A DNA stretch of 64,000 bases from Stenomitos frigidus_A (GTDB taxonomy: Bacteria; Cyanobacteriota; Cyanobacteriia; Leptolyngbyales; Leptolyngbyaceae), in contig NZ_CAWNSW010000125.1 of assembly GCF_963877135.1 (NCBI RefSeq), positions 1-64,000 of the forward strand. The letters are read 5' to 3'. The number at the start of each line of letters is the position of its first letter. Position 1 is the stretch's first letter. This document shows, piece by piece, positions 1 through 9,209 of the stretch. Made by a program: the position numbers and the translations under genes. The notes below the pieces were generated by a model. The model was not told where the DNA came from and searched no databases. It saw only the letters and a list, made by a program, of their open reading frames with translations.

Positions 1-66
1 GGTCACCCAGTTGCAAAACTGGTCCCATACGTTGGCGCTTTCGCGTCTCTGTAAGGTTGTTGTCAT
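1..66 (-). CDS. psbA: Photosystem II D1 protein, N-terminal 22 codons (partial)
   Basis: D1 binds the reaction-centre cofactors of photosystem II in the thylakoid membrane. Reading the minus strand from the ATG at 66 gives 22 codons beginning MTTTLQRRESANVW and ending CNWVT. This is the classic cyanobacterial D1 N-terminus; the remainder lies beyond the left edge. A strong promoter sits about 55 bases upstream. Most cyanobacteria carry several psbA copies, and which copy this is cannot be told from 22 codons. Confidence 0.93.
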   Translation of the reverse strand, partial: MTTTLQRRESANVWDQFCNWVT

Positions 67-121
67 GGTAATTATGAGTGCTTGATTTAACGTATTTAGC
101 GGTGTTGCCCGCATGTTTAGT

Positions 122-150
122 AGTATAAACCGAACATTGCTTTTTGTAAA
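122..150 (-). promoter_or_regulatory. psbA promoter (-35 TTTACA, -10 TATACT)
   Basis: On the minus strand TTTACA (145-150) and TATACT (122-127) are separated by exactly 17 bases, a near-consensus housekeeping-sigma promoter. Transcription would start near 115, leaving a leader of about 50 bases before the psbA ATG, which is the usual size for cyanobacterial psbA. Confidence 0.82.
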
Positions 151-488
151 GCAACCGTAACAAAGACTAGCTTGGTTTTGTCCCTTAATGGCCTGTAGAG
201 TCTACGGGTAAAGAGGTTAGCTTTGTAAACACATTTTAAGGATTTGTTTACTTTTATGAGAATGCATCCCCACTACGCCTTGGGCTCTTTTGCAGAGCAT
301 GTCAAAGTCAAAAAAGAGGCTCACAGCATAGCGGCTCATGGTCAGCAGCCAATGAGACCTTCATCGCTGAGTGCTATGGCTTGTTTGCGCTTTGCAGTGG
401 GTTGGTCGCTAAAGACTCGACAACTTTCAGCGATCGCGCTTCCGTTCAAAAAGGGGTGAGATGCTGCCTCAGAGGCTAACAAGCAGTT
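151..488. other. Intergenic region upstream of psbA
   Basis: There is no convincing gene. A 71-codon open frame on the plus strand (244-459) starts inside the psbA upstream region, has no ribosome binding site and resembles nothing I know. Upstream psbA control elements may lie here, but I see no recognisable site. Confidence 0.5.
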
Positions 489-1580
489 TTATCGAATGAG
501 ACTTTGCTTCATCGCACTCAACGCTTGCTTAATATCTAGCGCTACGAAGCGATCGAGCGCGAGGTAAACCCAGTGATAAGACCGCTGCGTATCCTGGAAC
601 GTTTTTTGAAAGCCCAACGCTAGACGCAAATCCTCGTAGAGGGGGTGCAGAATCAGGGAGTAAATATCGCAAAGGTTGGGAAAATCCTCCTGCATCTGTA
701 TCAGCGTCTTGCGGCTATCTTCAAGCAGAAGATAGATGTTCTCAGTTTGAAGGTATGGGGTATCAATGACCCAGGAGCGGATATACACAGACGTACAGTC
801 TTGATCGCCGACAACCGCCATTTTAAAGGGATCAACGTCAGCATCCGAGGACAGATAGAAGCTTTTACTCGGCGGTTGAAAGAAGTAAACCTCCGATTCA
901 CTGGTGACTGGATAGAGGACTGAAATACCAACCGGGTTGAGATTGTCAGCCCGACGAAGCACCCTCAGACCCTTGGGATACTGTTGTGCCCAACTGCGTA
1001 GCGCTTTAGCAATTTTGTGAGAGGCTTTGGCAACATCTTTCATCAGCTCTGCATACGTGCGTGCGATGAGGTTGGCGATCGGGATCGTGTCCGTGCGGGG
1101 ATTAAACGCATCTGGAATCAGCGTGATGGGTATTTGCGGCTGGAGACGCGTTTCCAGTTCTGGAATAGAGCGAATCTGGAGGCAAAGAGTTTGTCCATCA
1201 AACTGCTTTTCGAGTAGACCGAGTGCCACAAAGCGATCGATCATCATGCCTGCAGCGCGATCGCTCCCTCGATCCTGGTTGCCATAGAATACATCTGCCG
1301 CTTCTCGATGGGTACAGGCGATCGAGCCGTCCGTCGAATGTAGTTGAGTGAGTGGTTGTGTTAAGCGTCCCCCTGACAACTGCCGTTGCTTGAGCAGAAG
1401 GTATGCCCAAAGGCGCACAAAATATTCCGCCCGGCGACGCGTCAAGCCTCCGCGTCCCATTAGCATTGACATGTAGAGGCGTTGTTGTGCCAACGGGAAA
1501 AATCGATCAAGCGAATCCGGCTCTAAGCGATCGTTAGATTGAGACACGGGCTTCAGAGAACTCATTAATTTGCTAGGCAT
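489..1580 (-). CDS. Hypothetical protein, possible winged-helix domain
   Basis: A 363-residue protein that I do not recognise. There is no signal peptide and no membrane segment. Residues about 88-130 (CTHREAADVFYGN, then an alpha-helical stretch ending LVALGLLEK-like, followed by a short beta pair) could fold as a winged helix, but this is a guess from pattern only. The rest is mixed alpha/beta with a helical C-terminus. It is transcribed toward psbA, about 420 bases upstream of that gene. The reading frame is long, uninterrupted and rich in HIP1 sites like its neighbours, so it is very probably real. Function unknown. Confidence 0.75.
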   Translation of the reverse strand: MPSKLMSSLKPVSQSNDRLEPDSLDRFFPLAQQRLYMSMLMGRGGLTRRRAEYFVRLWAYLLLKQRQLSGGRLTQPLTQLHSTDGSIACTHREAADVFYGNQDRGSDRAAGMMIDRFVALGLLEKQFDGQTLCLQIRSIPELETRLQPQIPITLIPDAFNPRTDTIPIANLIARTYAELMKDVAKASHKIAKALRSWAQQYPKGLRVLRRADNLNPVGISVLYPVTSESEVYFFQPPSKSFYLSSDADVDPFKMAVVGDQDCTSVYIRSWVIDTPYLQTENIYLLLEDSRKTLIQMQEDFPNLCDIYSLILHPLYEDLRLALGFQKTFQDTQRSYHWVYLALDRFVALDIKQALSAMKQSLIR

Positions 1581-2155
1581 GAAGGGAGGGAGGAATAGGA
1601 CACTAGCGATACTTTTTGAGACCTTGACAGCGACTCACTGCTTAAGAACGGTGAAGAGTACCCAAATGGGTGAGTCCTTTTGTCAACGTTGAACCGACAA
1701 TGGGGAGCGTTAGCAGAGTAGATGTGCGGAATCTAGAAGCCGTTGGTGAAGCTAGAAGGTTGGCCATTGGAACAGTACCTCCCGTTTCCCAGGCGAAGCA
1801 GACAAATTCAGCTTGAGCATCTTGTGCAATCTAGCCGATGCAGGTGTGGAAGCAAAGCTAACCCACTTGGTTTCAGCTACGACGCTTCGCTTTACTCCAA
1901 AAAAACATACAGACTTTGGGCTGTGCTTAGATCCTTCGATTTGAATCCATTATTGACTAATTAGACGGTTCTTACAATCCGGAAGTGGAAAAAACTTCAC
2001 CTTACTTCAGATTCGTTCACCCCTCTTCAGACCCATTCCCTTTTCTTCGTCATCAATGAGCGTCCTTCAACCCTTTGTTGTGGGCTGCAGATTGCTCATT
2101 GTGTCTTCATCAGTGAAGCGATCAAAATAGCGGCATCGTTTGTGGAGTCTGATCT
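1581..2155. other. Intergenic region with no supported gene
   Basis: 575 bases between two divergently oriented genes. A 73-codon plus-strand frame (1743-1964) has no ribosome binding site and an unremarkable composition. The stretch should contain the promoters of both flanking genes, but I can place neither with confidence. Confidence 0.5.
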
Positions 2156-2929
2156 ATGACAGCCCCCCTACTGTTTGCCTCTTTAGAGCCACCTTCTTCT
2201 GGTTCGCCGTTTAGCCCCCGCAGCACTGAAAAAGCTGGCAAAGCCTCGCCCTCACGCCACGCCAGAACCACTTCTAGCCACCTGCAAAAAAGTGCCAACA
2301 CACCATTAAGCGAAGCAGGCACGCTGAACTTGATTCGGAGTAGCCTGCTGGAATCGCTGAATCAAGGTGTTATTGTCACGTCTCGCAGCATGCAACCGCT
2401 TTACTGGAATAGCAAAGCGCGAGTACTTTGCCAACATCTGACAGGCAGTGAATTTCCGCCGCTTGAGTTGCCAGCAGCGGTGTCTGAAGTGTGCCATCGG
2501 CTCATGCGAGAAGAGCCCGTGGGCGATCGCCCGTTTGTGATGGAGTGTCAGGCAGCGGCTGGGCAAACCATCCGCATCAGCGCTCGCTGGCTCGATCTCA
2601 CAGCTCAACGAGACAATGTCATACCCCACGCAGCCGTATCTGGTAGTCTTCAGGCGCCCGAGTTCGGACGACAGCGACAACCCTACATGCTGGTGCTTTT
2701 AGAGAACTGTAATGATCTCTTGCAAGAGGAGCTACGGATCGAGCGGAAAAAATATGACCTGACAGAGCGCGAGGCAGAGGTCTGGATGTTGCTCCGGCAG
2801 GATTATTCTTACCAGGACATTGCCAAGATGCTGCAAATTAGCCTCAATACGGTCAAAACGCACGTTAAGAATGTTTATGCGAAGAAGCGCAGTTGCCAGG
2901 GCCGTGAAAAGTTCTGGTGCTGTGACTAA
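2156..2929 (+). CDS. LuxR-type transcriptional regulator with PAS-like sensor region
   Basis: A 257-residue DNA-binding regulator. The first 55 residues are low-complexity and Ser/Pro-rich. Residues about 58-190 (LLESLNQGVIVTSRSMQPLY and onward) look like a PAS-type sensory fold. Residues about 205-245 are a LuxR/GerE helix-turn-helix (LTEREAEVWMLL, YQDIAKMLQISLNTVKTHV). GGAG at 2143-2146 lies 9 bases before the ATG and supports this start. The end (KKRSCQGREKFWCCD) is unusually Cys/Trp-rich. There is no receiver domain, so it is not a classical two-component regulator. Target genes are unknown; the nearest downstream gene is cofG. Confidence 0.85.
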   Translation: MTAPLLFASLEPPSSGSPFSPRSTEKAGKASPSRHARTTSSHLQKSANTPLSEAGTLNLIRSSLLESLNQGVIVTSRSMQPLYWNSKARVLCQHLTGSEFPPLELPAAVSEVCHRLMREEPVGDRPFVMECQAAAGQTIRISARWLDLTAQRDNVIPHAAVSGSLQAPEFGRQRQPYMLVLLENCNDLLQEELRIERKKYDLTEREAEVWMLLRQDYSYQDIAKMLQISLNTVKTHVKNVYAKKRSCQGREKFWCCD

Positions 2930-3043
2930 ACACGACCGAATGGTGTGGCAGGATGGTCAAGGATAGTACACAGGTTTGGATGCACCATCCCTTCTCTAGT
3001 GGAAAATCCTACGTCCAACGTGACTGGTTGAAAGCCTAATGTG

Positions 3044-4009
3044 ATGGATTTTGCTCAGACTGCGACGTATAGCCCTGCTTATACGTTAGTGCCAACCTAT
3101 GAGTGCTTTAACCGCTGTAGCTACTGTAATTTTCGGACTGATCCAGGCAAAAGCCCCTGGTTATCCCTGGCTGATGCTGAATCAAAGCTGCGATCCCTCC
3201 AACATCAGGGTGTGATCGAAATTTTGATCTTAAGTGGCGAAGTGCATCCCCAAAGCGATCGACGATCGCTTTGGTTCCAACGTCTCTATGAACTTTGCGC
3301 TCTGGCTGTGTCGTTGGGCTTTCTGCCCCATACAAATGCTGGCCCGCTGAGCGTGGCTGAGATGTCTCGCCTGAAAACCGTGAATGTTTCTATGGGCTTG
3401 ATGGTGGAACAGGTGACCCCAAGCCTACTGCAAACTGTACACCGCCACGCGCCCAGTAAACGGCCAGAACGCCGCTTACAGCAACTGGCGCAAGCAGGCG
3501 AACTGCAAATTCCCTTTACAACCGGACTGCTGCTGGGCCTTGGCGAAACAGAGGCCGATCGATGCGAGACTTTGGAGGCGATCGCACAAATACACCAGCG
3601 CTGGCGACACATTCAAGAAGTCATTTTGCAGCCCTATAGTCCTGGGCTGACTGAAACATGGGCAAGTGCAGCTTTTTCTCCCGCGCAATTGCTCGAAACG
3701 ATTGTTGTGGCCCGACGCATTTTACCGACTGATATTACGCTCCAAATGCCCCCTAACCTGGTTTCGCGATCGCAATTGCTGACTTGCCTGGAAGCTGGCG
3801 CAAGCGACCTGGGCGGGATCGGGCCACGTGATGAAGTGAATCCTGATTACCCTCATCCGATCGAGGCTGAGCTGGCAAACAGCCTTGCTTTAGCTGGTTG
3901 GACGCTAGTACCGCGGTTGCCAATCTATCCACAGTACGATCACTGGTTGTCCCCAGAGCTGAGAGGCGCGGTCGATCGTTGGCGAGAGCGACTGGGAAGG
4001 GAGAGGTGA
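3044..4009 (+). CDS. cofG: 7,8-didemethyl-8-hydroxy-5-deazariboflavin synthase subunit CofG
   Basis: A radical-SAM enzyme that, with CofH, makes the deazaflavin FO from tyrosine and a flavin-pathway intermediate. In cyanobacteria FO serves mainly as the antenna chromophore of DNA photolyase. The protein is about 320 residues. Residues 24-31 read CFNRCSYC, the CX3CX2C motif that holds the 4Fe-4S cluster. Further CofG-like blocks are LSGEVHPQS, GLLLGLGETEADR and GIGPRDEVNPDYPHPI. GTG-ATG at 3041-3046 gives two adjacent starts; I prefer the ATG. The last residues (GRER) are encoded by the edge of a tandem repeat that continues past the stop. No cofH lies in this window. Confidence 0.93.
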   Translation: MDFAQTATYSPAYTLVPTYECFNRCSYCNFRTDPGKSPWLSLADAESKLRSLQHQGVIEILILSGEVHPQSDRRSLWFQRLYELCALAVSLGFLPHTNAGPLSVAEMSRLKTVNVSMGLMVEQVTPSLLQTVHRHAPSKRPERRLQQLAQAGELQIPFTTGLLLGLGETEADRCETLEAIAQIHQRWRHIQEVILQPYSPGLTETWASAAFSPAQLLETIVVARRILPTDITLQMPPNLVSRSQLLTCLEAGASDLGGIGPRDEVNPDYPHPIEAELANSLALAGWTLVPRLPIYPQYDHWLSPELRGAVDRWRERLGRER

Positions 4010-4085
4010 GAGGTGAGAGTTTTGAGTTTTGAGTTTTAGGAGAGGGAAAGAAGGGGGAGGAAGAGGGAGAAAGGGGGAAGCAGGG
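4010..4085. repeat. Mosaic of short tandem repeats after cofG
   Basis: GGTGAGA units, then TTTTGAG units, then purine-rich GGGGGAAG-type units follow the cofG stop directly. The same unit types recur at 19838-19919 and 24128-24345. Confidence 0.85.
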
Positions 4086-4133
4086 GGTTTAAGCTTGAGT
4101 GTTTGTCAGCCAGCGGCGTTTGCTTTTCACGCT

Positions 4134-6950
4134 TCAAGCTCCAGGTTTCTCATTCTTTTTAGGGATCGTTGATGCCCGATCGTTGGCTGCCAGTGGTAGT
4201 ACTAAACGACTCAAGATACGATTATCTTCTAGTTTATAGAGATTCAATTCGCCGCCGATGTGCTTCATCAAAGACCGACAGATCTGTAGATGTTGTCCTG
4301 GTGGCTGGTCAAGGGTAGACGGTGCCAGGAGATCAGCGGCTCGTCCAGTTTCTAGTTCACTCAGCAAGCGTGGCTCCATTTCACCACTGTCAGTGATAGA
4401 TAGTTCGAGCCAGTGGCTATCGATCTGGCGGCACCACAGGTCAATGCGTCCACCAATATCAGACCGCTGGCAGGCCGTCAGGAGTAGTTCATGTAGCACC
4501 AGTTCAATCTTGGTAATGTCGCCGCTAATGGTGAGGTTTGTCTCATCATGTACCTGAGACCAGAGTTGGCGTTGCTTGATCAGCCCGTCGACTCGCCCCA
4601 ACGATCGCTTGAGTAAAGTCACCAGCGAGAGCGTACGAGGGTGCGTTCGTAGCTGCCACTGTTCCGCCTGTACAAGGAGAGAGAGCGGTGCCACTGCATC
4701 GTTAAGCTGGCGCACAATTTGCTGGTGCCGCGTGCCAAAGAGCGGGTCTTTGGGATTGCCGAGGTCTTGGAGCCGCTTCAGGTTAGGGAGGAGCGATCGG
4801 TAGAGTTCTTCCAGCGATCGATGCTTATACCAATTCAGCTGCTCTAGCGCTTCACGTTGAGCAGACAGTTTGTGAGTCAAGGTCAGGTAGCGGCGAGACC
4901 AGGCTAGCTGACTGACAAGGGTACCCAAGGCATTGAGATGACGCTCTGACCATTGACGATCAGCAACGTCAGCCACCAGCACAATGCCAGACGGCTCATG
5001 GTCTGGGGCGGTTCGTAATGCTATGGCCAGCAGTTGACCAATGCCAGATCCGGTAAGCCATTGGCGTGTTTCAACGGTCAGGTCAGCGATCGTCAGCGAT
5101 AACACCTCATCACTCGCTAACACCCGCTGAATCAGCGTATCAGTCTGGACGGCGATCTGAGCATCAACGTTGATTGAGAAACGCTCGCTGCTCCAGATCG
5201 GGCTGCTCACATGACCACTGTTTTCACCTGGCGACCAGGTAACCAGCGTCGCCAAAGGTACTTGCAACACTTGAGCAATATGTTGCAACGCCGATCGTTC
5301 CAGGGGCTCCAATTCGTGCATCTGCTGAATCATGGTCAATCCCCGTTGGATGGTTTGATTGACCTTCTGCTGTTGCTCGTTTTGTTTTTGTAGTTGCCAC
5401 TGATGCAAGATCAGCCCCAGTTGCTGACTAACAACCCGCACTAGATCAGCCTCAGTACGACTCCAAGTGCGTGGACTTTCGTGACAGATGACGACTAGCC
5501 CTTCGAGGGGGTGTCCAAGCGAGACATTACAGAGCAGCAGCGATCGCACACCCAGTTCTAGTAAGCGATCGCGCCATGCCAGCAGTCGCAAATCACCATC
5601 CAAATTTTCGATGCCAATGGTGTCACGACTTTTTTCCAAAAATTTCCAGTCAGCATCGCCAAGGTTGCTGAGCGGAGCTGTTAACGGACGACGATTAGCT
5701 GGTTGGCTCTGGTAAGAAATGTCAAACGTTCCCTGCTCTGAGTTGTGAAGCAAGACCAGGAAGCGATCGGCACGCAGGCGTTTGCAAACCTGCTCAGCCG
5801 ACATCGTCAGCGTCGCTTTCCAATCCGACTCGCTGTAGATGGAGTGAGCAATTTCGGCCGTGAGGACGCGATCGCGCTGAATCTGCTCAATGGTGTTTTC
5901 CATTGCATCCAGAGGCGCAATCAAAGCAATAATTTGCGCTGCCCCACGGATGTAACGCTTCTCTTCGTCTTCCCAGATCCGGGGATCATTTCCTTCAACC
6001 GCTAGAAAGCCCAGCAATTCATTCTGAAATAAGATCGGCGCTGCCAGGAGCGATCGCGCCCGCATTTGCTGCATCAGGCGACTGGTCGTATCGGCTTTGA
6101 GCGAACTGTGTGCTTCTCCGATCGCCACCAGTTGGTCTGAGAGCAACGCCTGATAAAAACTGCTGACTTCCTGCGCGGTGATGCCCGAAGCGGGCTGGTT
6201 TGCCTCACTGAACCCAGCTGCCTTTTGGCGATTGCTGATGCGCCGCCAGAAATACCGCCGCTCACGCTCGAACCAGTACACGCTGGTGCGCGTTGGCTGC
6301 ACAAATTTATGCGTTTCTTCGACGACCGCTTCTAGCCGCGCACCCAACCCACTGAGTGATCGCAGCTTGGTCAGCAGAGTCAGCAGCGGTTGATCGGGGT
6401 GTTTGGTTTGCTGCCGCAGCCACTCTGCTTCAATTTGATACAGCGCTGTCGCCAGTCCGCCCAAAATCATTGAAAGCCGTGCTTTTTCATCCGATCGCGG
6501 TGAAGCACCCCATAAAGTTGAGCCCAGTAATGTTACACCAAAACACCGATCCTTGTAGCGAATCGGGAAAATAACCGTTCCTTGAACATCGTGGGTTTGC
6601 GCGGCCTTGCGCCATTCCCCAGCTCGCAGTTCCTGTCGTAAATCAGGCACTGCCAGCGGACGCTGCTGAATCACAACCTGTTCTAATAGATCACCCGGAT
6701 TCAACAAAAACCGCTGCTTGAGTAGCGGTATCTTGCCAGACGGCGTTGCCCCCCCCTTGCCATGTAAACGATGCTCCAACCGATCGTAGAGCCCAATCCA
6801 AATCAGACTATAGTCAAATTCAGCCTCCAAATAGCTGAGGGCGGTATCAATAAGAACATCAGGATTTTCTTCTTCCCGCAAAATTTGCAGGACGCGCCCT
6901 AAGGCAACCAACTGTTTATCGTTGGCGTTTGGCTCTTTTGGGTGAACCAT
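4134..6950 (-). CDS. Multi-GAF sensor protein with degenerate histidine-kinase ATPase domain
   Basis: About 938 residues from the ATG at 6950; an in-frame start at 7022 would add 24 residues that do not look like protein family sequence. Four GAF-like domains follow one another (roughly residues 20-170, 190-340, 380-520 and 545-690). A helical region and a C-terminal HATPase-like fold come last. In the ATPase region the N-box position reads HELLLTACQRS where an active kinase would have NLLSNA-type Asn residues, and I see no clear His-Glu phospho-acceptor box. It may therefore be a catalytically weak or pseudo-kinase. It is cytosolic with no membrane segment. Ligands are unknown, and no CysHis bilin site is visible. 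Confidence 0.8.
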   Translation of the reverse strand: MVHPKEPNANDKQLVALGRVLQILREEENPDVLIDTALSYLEAEFDYSLIWIGLYDRLEHRLHGKGGATPSGKIPLLKQRFLLNPGDLLEQVVIQQRPLAVPDLRQELRAGEWRKAAQTHDVQGTVIFPIRYKDRCFGVTLLGSTLWGASPRSDEKARLSMILGGLATALYQIEAEWLRQQTKHPDQPLLTLLTKLRSLSGLGARLEAVVEETHKFVQPTRTSVYWFERERRYFWRRISNRQKAAGFSEANQPASGITAQEVSSFYQALLSDQLVAIGEAHSSLKADTTSRLMQQMRARSLLAAPILFQNELLGFLAVEGNDPRIWEDEEKRYIRGAAQIIALIAPLDAMENTIEQIQRDRVLTAEIAHSIYSESDWKATLTMSAEQVCKRLRADRFLVLLHNSEQGTFDISYQSQPANRRPLTAPLSNLGDADWKFLEKSRDTIGIENLDGDLRLLAWRDRLLELGVRSLLLCNVSLGHPLEGLVVICHESPRTWSRTEADLVRVVSQQLGLILHQWQLQKQNEQQQKVNQTIQRGLTMIQQMHELEPLERSALQHIAQVLQVPLATLVTWSPGENSGHVSSPIWSSERFSINVDAQIAVQTDTLIQRVLASDEVLSLTIADLTVETRQWLTGSGIGQLLAIALRTAPDHEPSGIVLVADVADRQWSERHLNALGTLVSQLAWSRRYLTLTHKLSAQREALEQLNWYKHRSLEELYRSLLPNLKRLQDLGNPKDPLFGTRHQQIVRQLNDAVAPLSLLVQAEQWQLRTHPRTLSLVTLLKRSLGRVDGLIKQRQLWSQVHDETNLTISGDITKIELVLHELLLTACQRSDIGGRIDLWCRQIDSHWLELSITDSGEMEPRLLSELETGRAADLLAPSTLDQPPGQHLQICRSLMKHIGGELNLYKLEDNRILSRLVLPLAANDRASTIPKKNEKPGA

Positions 6951-7302
6951 TGAGTGCACTGATAGATACGCCAATACAATGAAGGTGAGCGGAGCAGCCT
7001 GCGACGTGCAAACTAGTGACAATTAGCCAGGATCAGGTAAAAAAATATACTGAAATCAGGTGGGCAGTGGAACCAGAGTAGACTGCCGAAACCTGTGGGA
7101 GCGTTATTACACATCCTAGTGTGTTTTAGAGGGTTCAGTGCAAATGCAGAACGTGCCGGCAGGAGGCAGCGCTTGAGGTATGGTAATGCTTACGATCGCA
7201 CAGCACAAATAGTTCGCACACCACTTTGCAAAACTGACGTGATCGCTATCAGTTGTCAGCGGTCAGTGACCAGCGGGTTGGGATCGAGTAGAAAGTTCGC
7301 AG

Positions 7303-7332
7303 GTAGGGACGCACGGGTCGTGCCGCCTCTAC
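7303..7332. repeat. Dispersed palindrome, degenerate copy
   Basis: GTAGGGACGCACG is followed by an imperfect inverted copy ending CCTCTAC. It is a member of the palindrome family best seen at 32330-32359. Confidence 0.65.
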
Positions 7333-7371
7333 GGGAAATGTGGCAGTGATCCAATGCTTGTTCCTTAAAAT

Positions 7372-7423
7372 TGCTGACCGCTGACCGCTGACTGCTGACT
7401 GCTGACCGCTGGCTCCTGACCAC
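7372..7423. repeat. CTGACCG tandem repeat block
   Basis: At least six 7-base units of the type CTGACCG/CTGACTG in a row. The complementary unit GGTCAGC appears at 38477-38594 inside a coding region and at several other intergenic places. Confidence 0.9.
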
Positions 7424-7465
7424 TCCTCTAAAACCACAAATTTCTTTCTTCACCAGCACTAACCT

Positions 7466-8608
7466 GTGGATATCTATCGGTCTGTAATTCGTCCAGTGCT
7501 CTTCTCCGGGGTCAAGGCCGATCCGGAGTGGCTGCATCAGCAAACGCTGGGCGTTCTAGGTTGGCTTGACTACCATCATCAACAGCCTCTCGCTCGCTGG
7601 CTTCACCATCAGTTAGCCAAAGCCTATTGCCTGAACGACGATCGTCTAGCTCAGTCGCTCTGGGGCTTGCAGTTTAGTAACCCGATCGGGCTGGCTGCTG
7701 GCTTTGATAAAGATGGGGTTGCCTCTGGAGTGTGGTCGAGTTTTGGCTTTGGCTTCGCAGAACTCGGTACCGTGACCTTCACCCCACAGCCTGGCAATCC
7801 ACCGCCGCGTTTGTTTCGCCTGCCCTTAGACAATGCCGCTTTGAACCGCATGGGCTTCAACAATCAGGGGGCAGCGGCGATGGCACACACGTTGCAGCAG
7901 CGATGGGGCAATGCCCTCTCCCCTCTCCCCTCTCCCTTCCCTATCGGCGTCAATTTGGGTAAATCTAAAAGTACGCCCCTGGAGGAGGCCGCGGCAGATT
8001 ATCTAGGCAGCTTTCAGTGGCTCAAGGATTGGGGCAATTATTTTGTGGTGAATGTCAGCTCGCCAAACACACCCGGCTTGCGATCGCTCCAGGCAACTGA
8101 GCAACTCGAGCCCATTCTGGCAGCATTACAGCAAGAAAATGCTGGTCAGAAGCCATTGCTGATCAAGATTGCGCCTGATTTAGAGTGGGAGGCGATCGCG
8201 GCTGTCCTAGAACTTGCCCAGACGTATAAGCTGGCTGGCATTATTGCCACCAACACCACCATTCGACGAGATGGGTTGACCACACAGGTCGTGCGATCGA
8301 CCGGAAAATCAGTCCAAGAAGAAGCCGGTGGCATCAGCGGTGCGCCGTTACGCCAGCGGTCTACTGAGGTCATCCGCTTTATTTGGCAAGAAACGCAAGG
8401 CAACCTACCGATTATTGGGGTTGGCGGCGTGTTTACTCCAGAGGACGCATGGGAAAAAATTACGGCAGGAGCCAGTCTCGTACAAGTCTATACAGGATGG
8501 GTTTACGAAGGCCCCGCGATGGTGCGCCATCTGCTAGAAGGATTGCTCCAAAAAATGGCTGAACGGGGACTGACATCGCTCTCACAGGCGATCGGGCTTA
8601 AAGAGTAG
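7466..8608 (+). CDS. pyrD: Dihydroorotate dehydrogenase (quinone), class 2
   Basis: This enzyme oxidises dihydroorotate to orotate in pyrimidine synthesis and passes electrons to membrane quinone through FMN. The 380-residue product has the class 2 N-terminal membrane-associating helices (residues 1-50). It also has the FMN-barrel motifs LAAGFDKDG, RMGFNN and VNVSSPNTPG (class 2 catalytic Ser) and IGVGGVFTPEDAWEKI near the end. The start is the GTG at 7466. An odd feature is residues 149-158, encoded by a CCCTCTC tandem repeat (7910-7945). This gives a Pro/Ser-rich loop just before the conserved IGVNLGKSK block. It appears to be a small in-frame repeat insertion in a surface loop. Confidence 0.96.
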   Translation: MDIYRSVIRPVLFSGVKADPEWLHQQTLGVLGWLDYHHQQPLARWLHHQLAKAYCLNDDRLAQSLWGLQFSNPIGLAAGFDKDGVASGVWSSFGFGFAELGTVTFTPQPGNPPPRLFRLPLDNAALNRMGFNNQGAAAMAHTLQQRWGNALSPLPSPFPIGVNLGKSKSTPLEEAAADYLGSFQWLKDWGNYFVVNVSSPNTPGLRSLQATEQLEPILAALQQENAGQKPLLIKIAPDLEWEAIAAVLELAQTYKLAGIIATNTTIRRDGLTTQVVRSTGKSVQEEAGGISGAPLRQRSTEVIRFIWQETQGNLPIIGVGGVFTPEDAWEKITAGASLVQVYTGWVYEGPAMVRHLLEGLLQKMAERGLTSLSQAIGLKE

Positions 8609-8621
8609 CCTCTTAAACCGT

Positions 8622-8651
8622 TTGGAGGGCAAAAGCCTTTCGCCTCTACAA
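8622..8651. repeat. Dispersed palindrome after pyrD
   Basis: TTGGAGGGCAAAAG is followed by CTTTCGCCTCTACAA, an imperfect inverted repeat 13 bases after the pyrD stop. It belongs to the same loose family as the copies at 32330 and 53494 and could act as a terminator hairpin. Confidence 0.55.
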
Positions 8652-8765
8652 CACATTGGGAAGCATTGGTATTGCCGAACAGTGTTGCGCCAACTGGAGG
8701 ACGGCAAGAGTAGGCAGTACAGGTTAGCTTAAAGTGAACAGCAGCTTTTCGGGAGGCACGACCCA

Positions 8766-9077
8766 ATGAAACGTGTAATCTACGTCTTGGCTAACGCGAT
8801 CGCACTAACATGCATGACCATGAGTGCGTCGCTGGCTCAGTCAGCCCCTCATAGTAATAGCCTCACGCCACTGCAACGTCAGCAATTGTCGCGCGACTTA
8901 ATTCCTTCCAGTGCGCAGGACTTCTTTAAAGCAGGACAGACGCATTTGGAACAAGAGATCCGACTGTTGACACGTCCGCGATCACCGCTCAATGAGCCGT
9001 TGCTGACCGTCCACCAGGACACACAAACCCAGCCACAAACCAAACCAGAGCGCCCCGTTTCCTCGCCACACAGCTGA
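8766..9077 (+). CDS. Small secreted hypothetical protein
   Basis: A 103-residue product with a clear Sec signal peptide. It opens MKRV, then a hydrophobic stretch to about residue 22, with a likely cleavage after SLAQSA. The mature part is polar and ends in a Gln/Thr/Pro-rich tail, as in periplasmic or cell-wall-associated proteins. GGGAGG at 8753-8758 supports the start. I do not recognise the family. It stands alone between pyrD and the sugar kinase. Confidence 0.7.
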   Translation: MKRVIYVLANAIALTCMTMSASLAQSAPHSNSLTPLQRQQLSRDLIPSSAQDFFKAGQTHLEQEIRLLTRPRSPLNEPLLTVHQDTQTQPQTKPERPVSSPHS

Positions 9078-9209
9078 TTGAGTAGAGGAGCATAGTGTTG
9101 CCAACGGATAGGCGTTGGTTTTGCTATTGTTTGATGAGTCAGCCGTTCAAGCAATAGCAAACCCTGTCCCGATTCAGAGGCATCATCTTTCTGGAAAAAC
9201 GCTCAAACC

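Larger units (their letters stand above)
7023..7465. other. Intergenic region carrying repeats, upstream of pyrD
   Basis: 443 bases without a gene. It holds a degenerate GTAGGGAC-type palindrome (7303-7332) and GGTCAGC/CTGACCG tandem units at 7248-7272 and 7372-7423. The pyrD start follows 40 bases after the second repeat block. Confidence 0.7.

Noticed and set aside
244..459. 71-codon open frame upstream of psbA
   Set aside because: No ribosome binding site, overlaps the psbA upstream control region, composition not protein-like.
1743..1964. 73-codon open frame on the plus strand
   Set aside because: No ribosome site and no recognisable sequence; probably chance.
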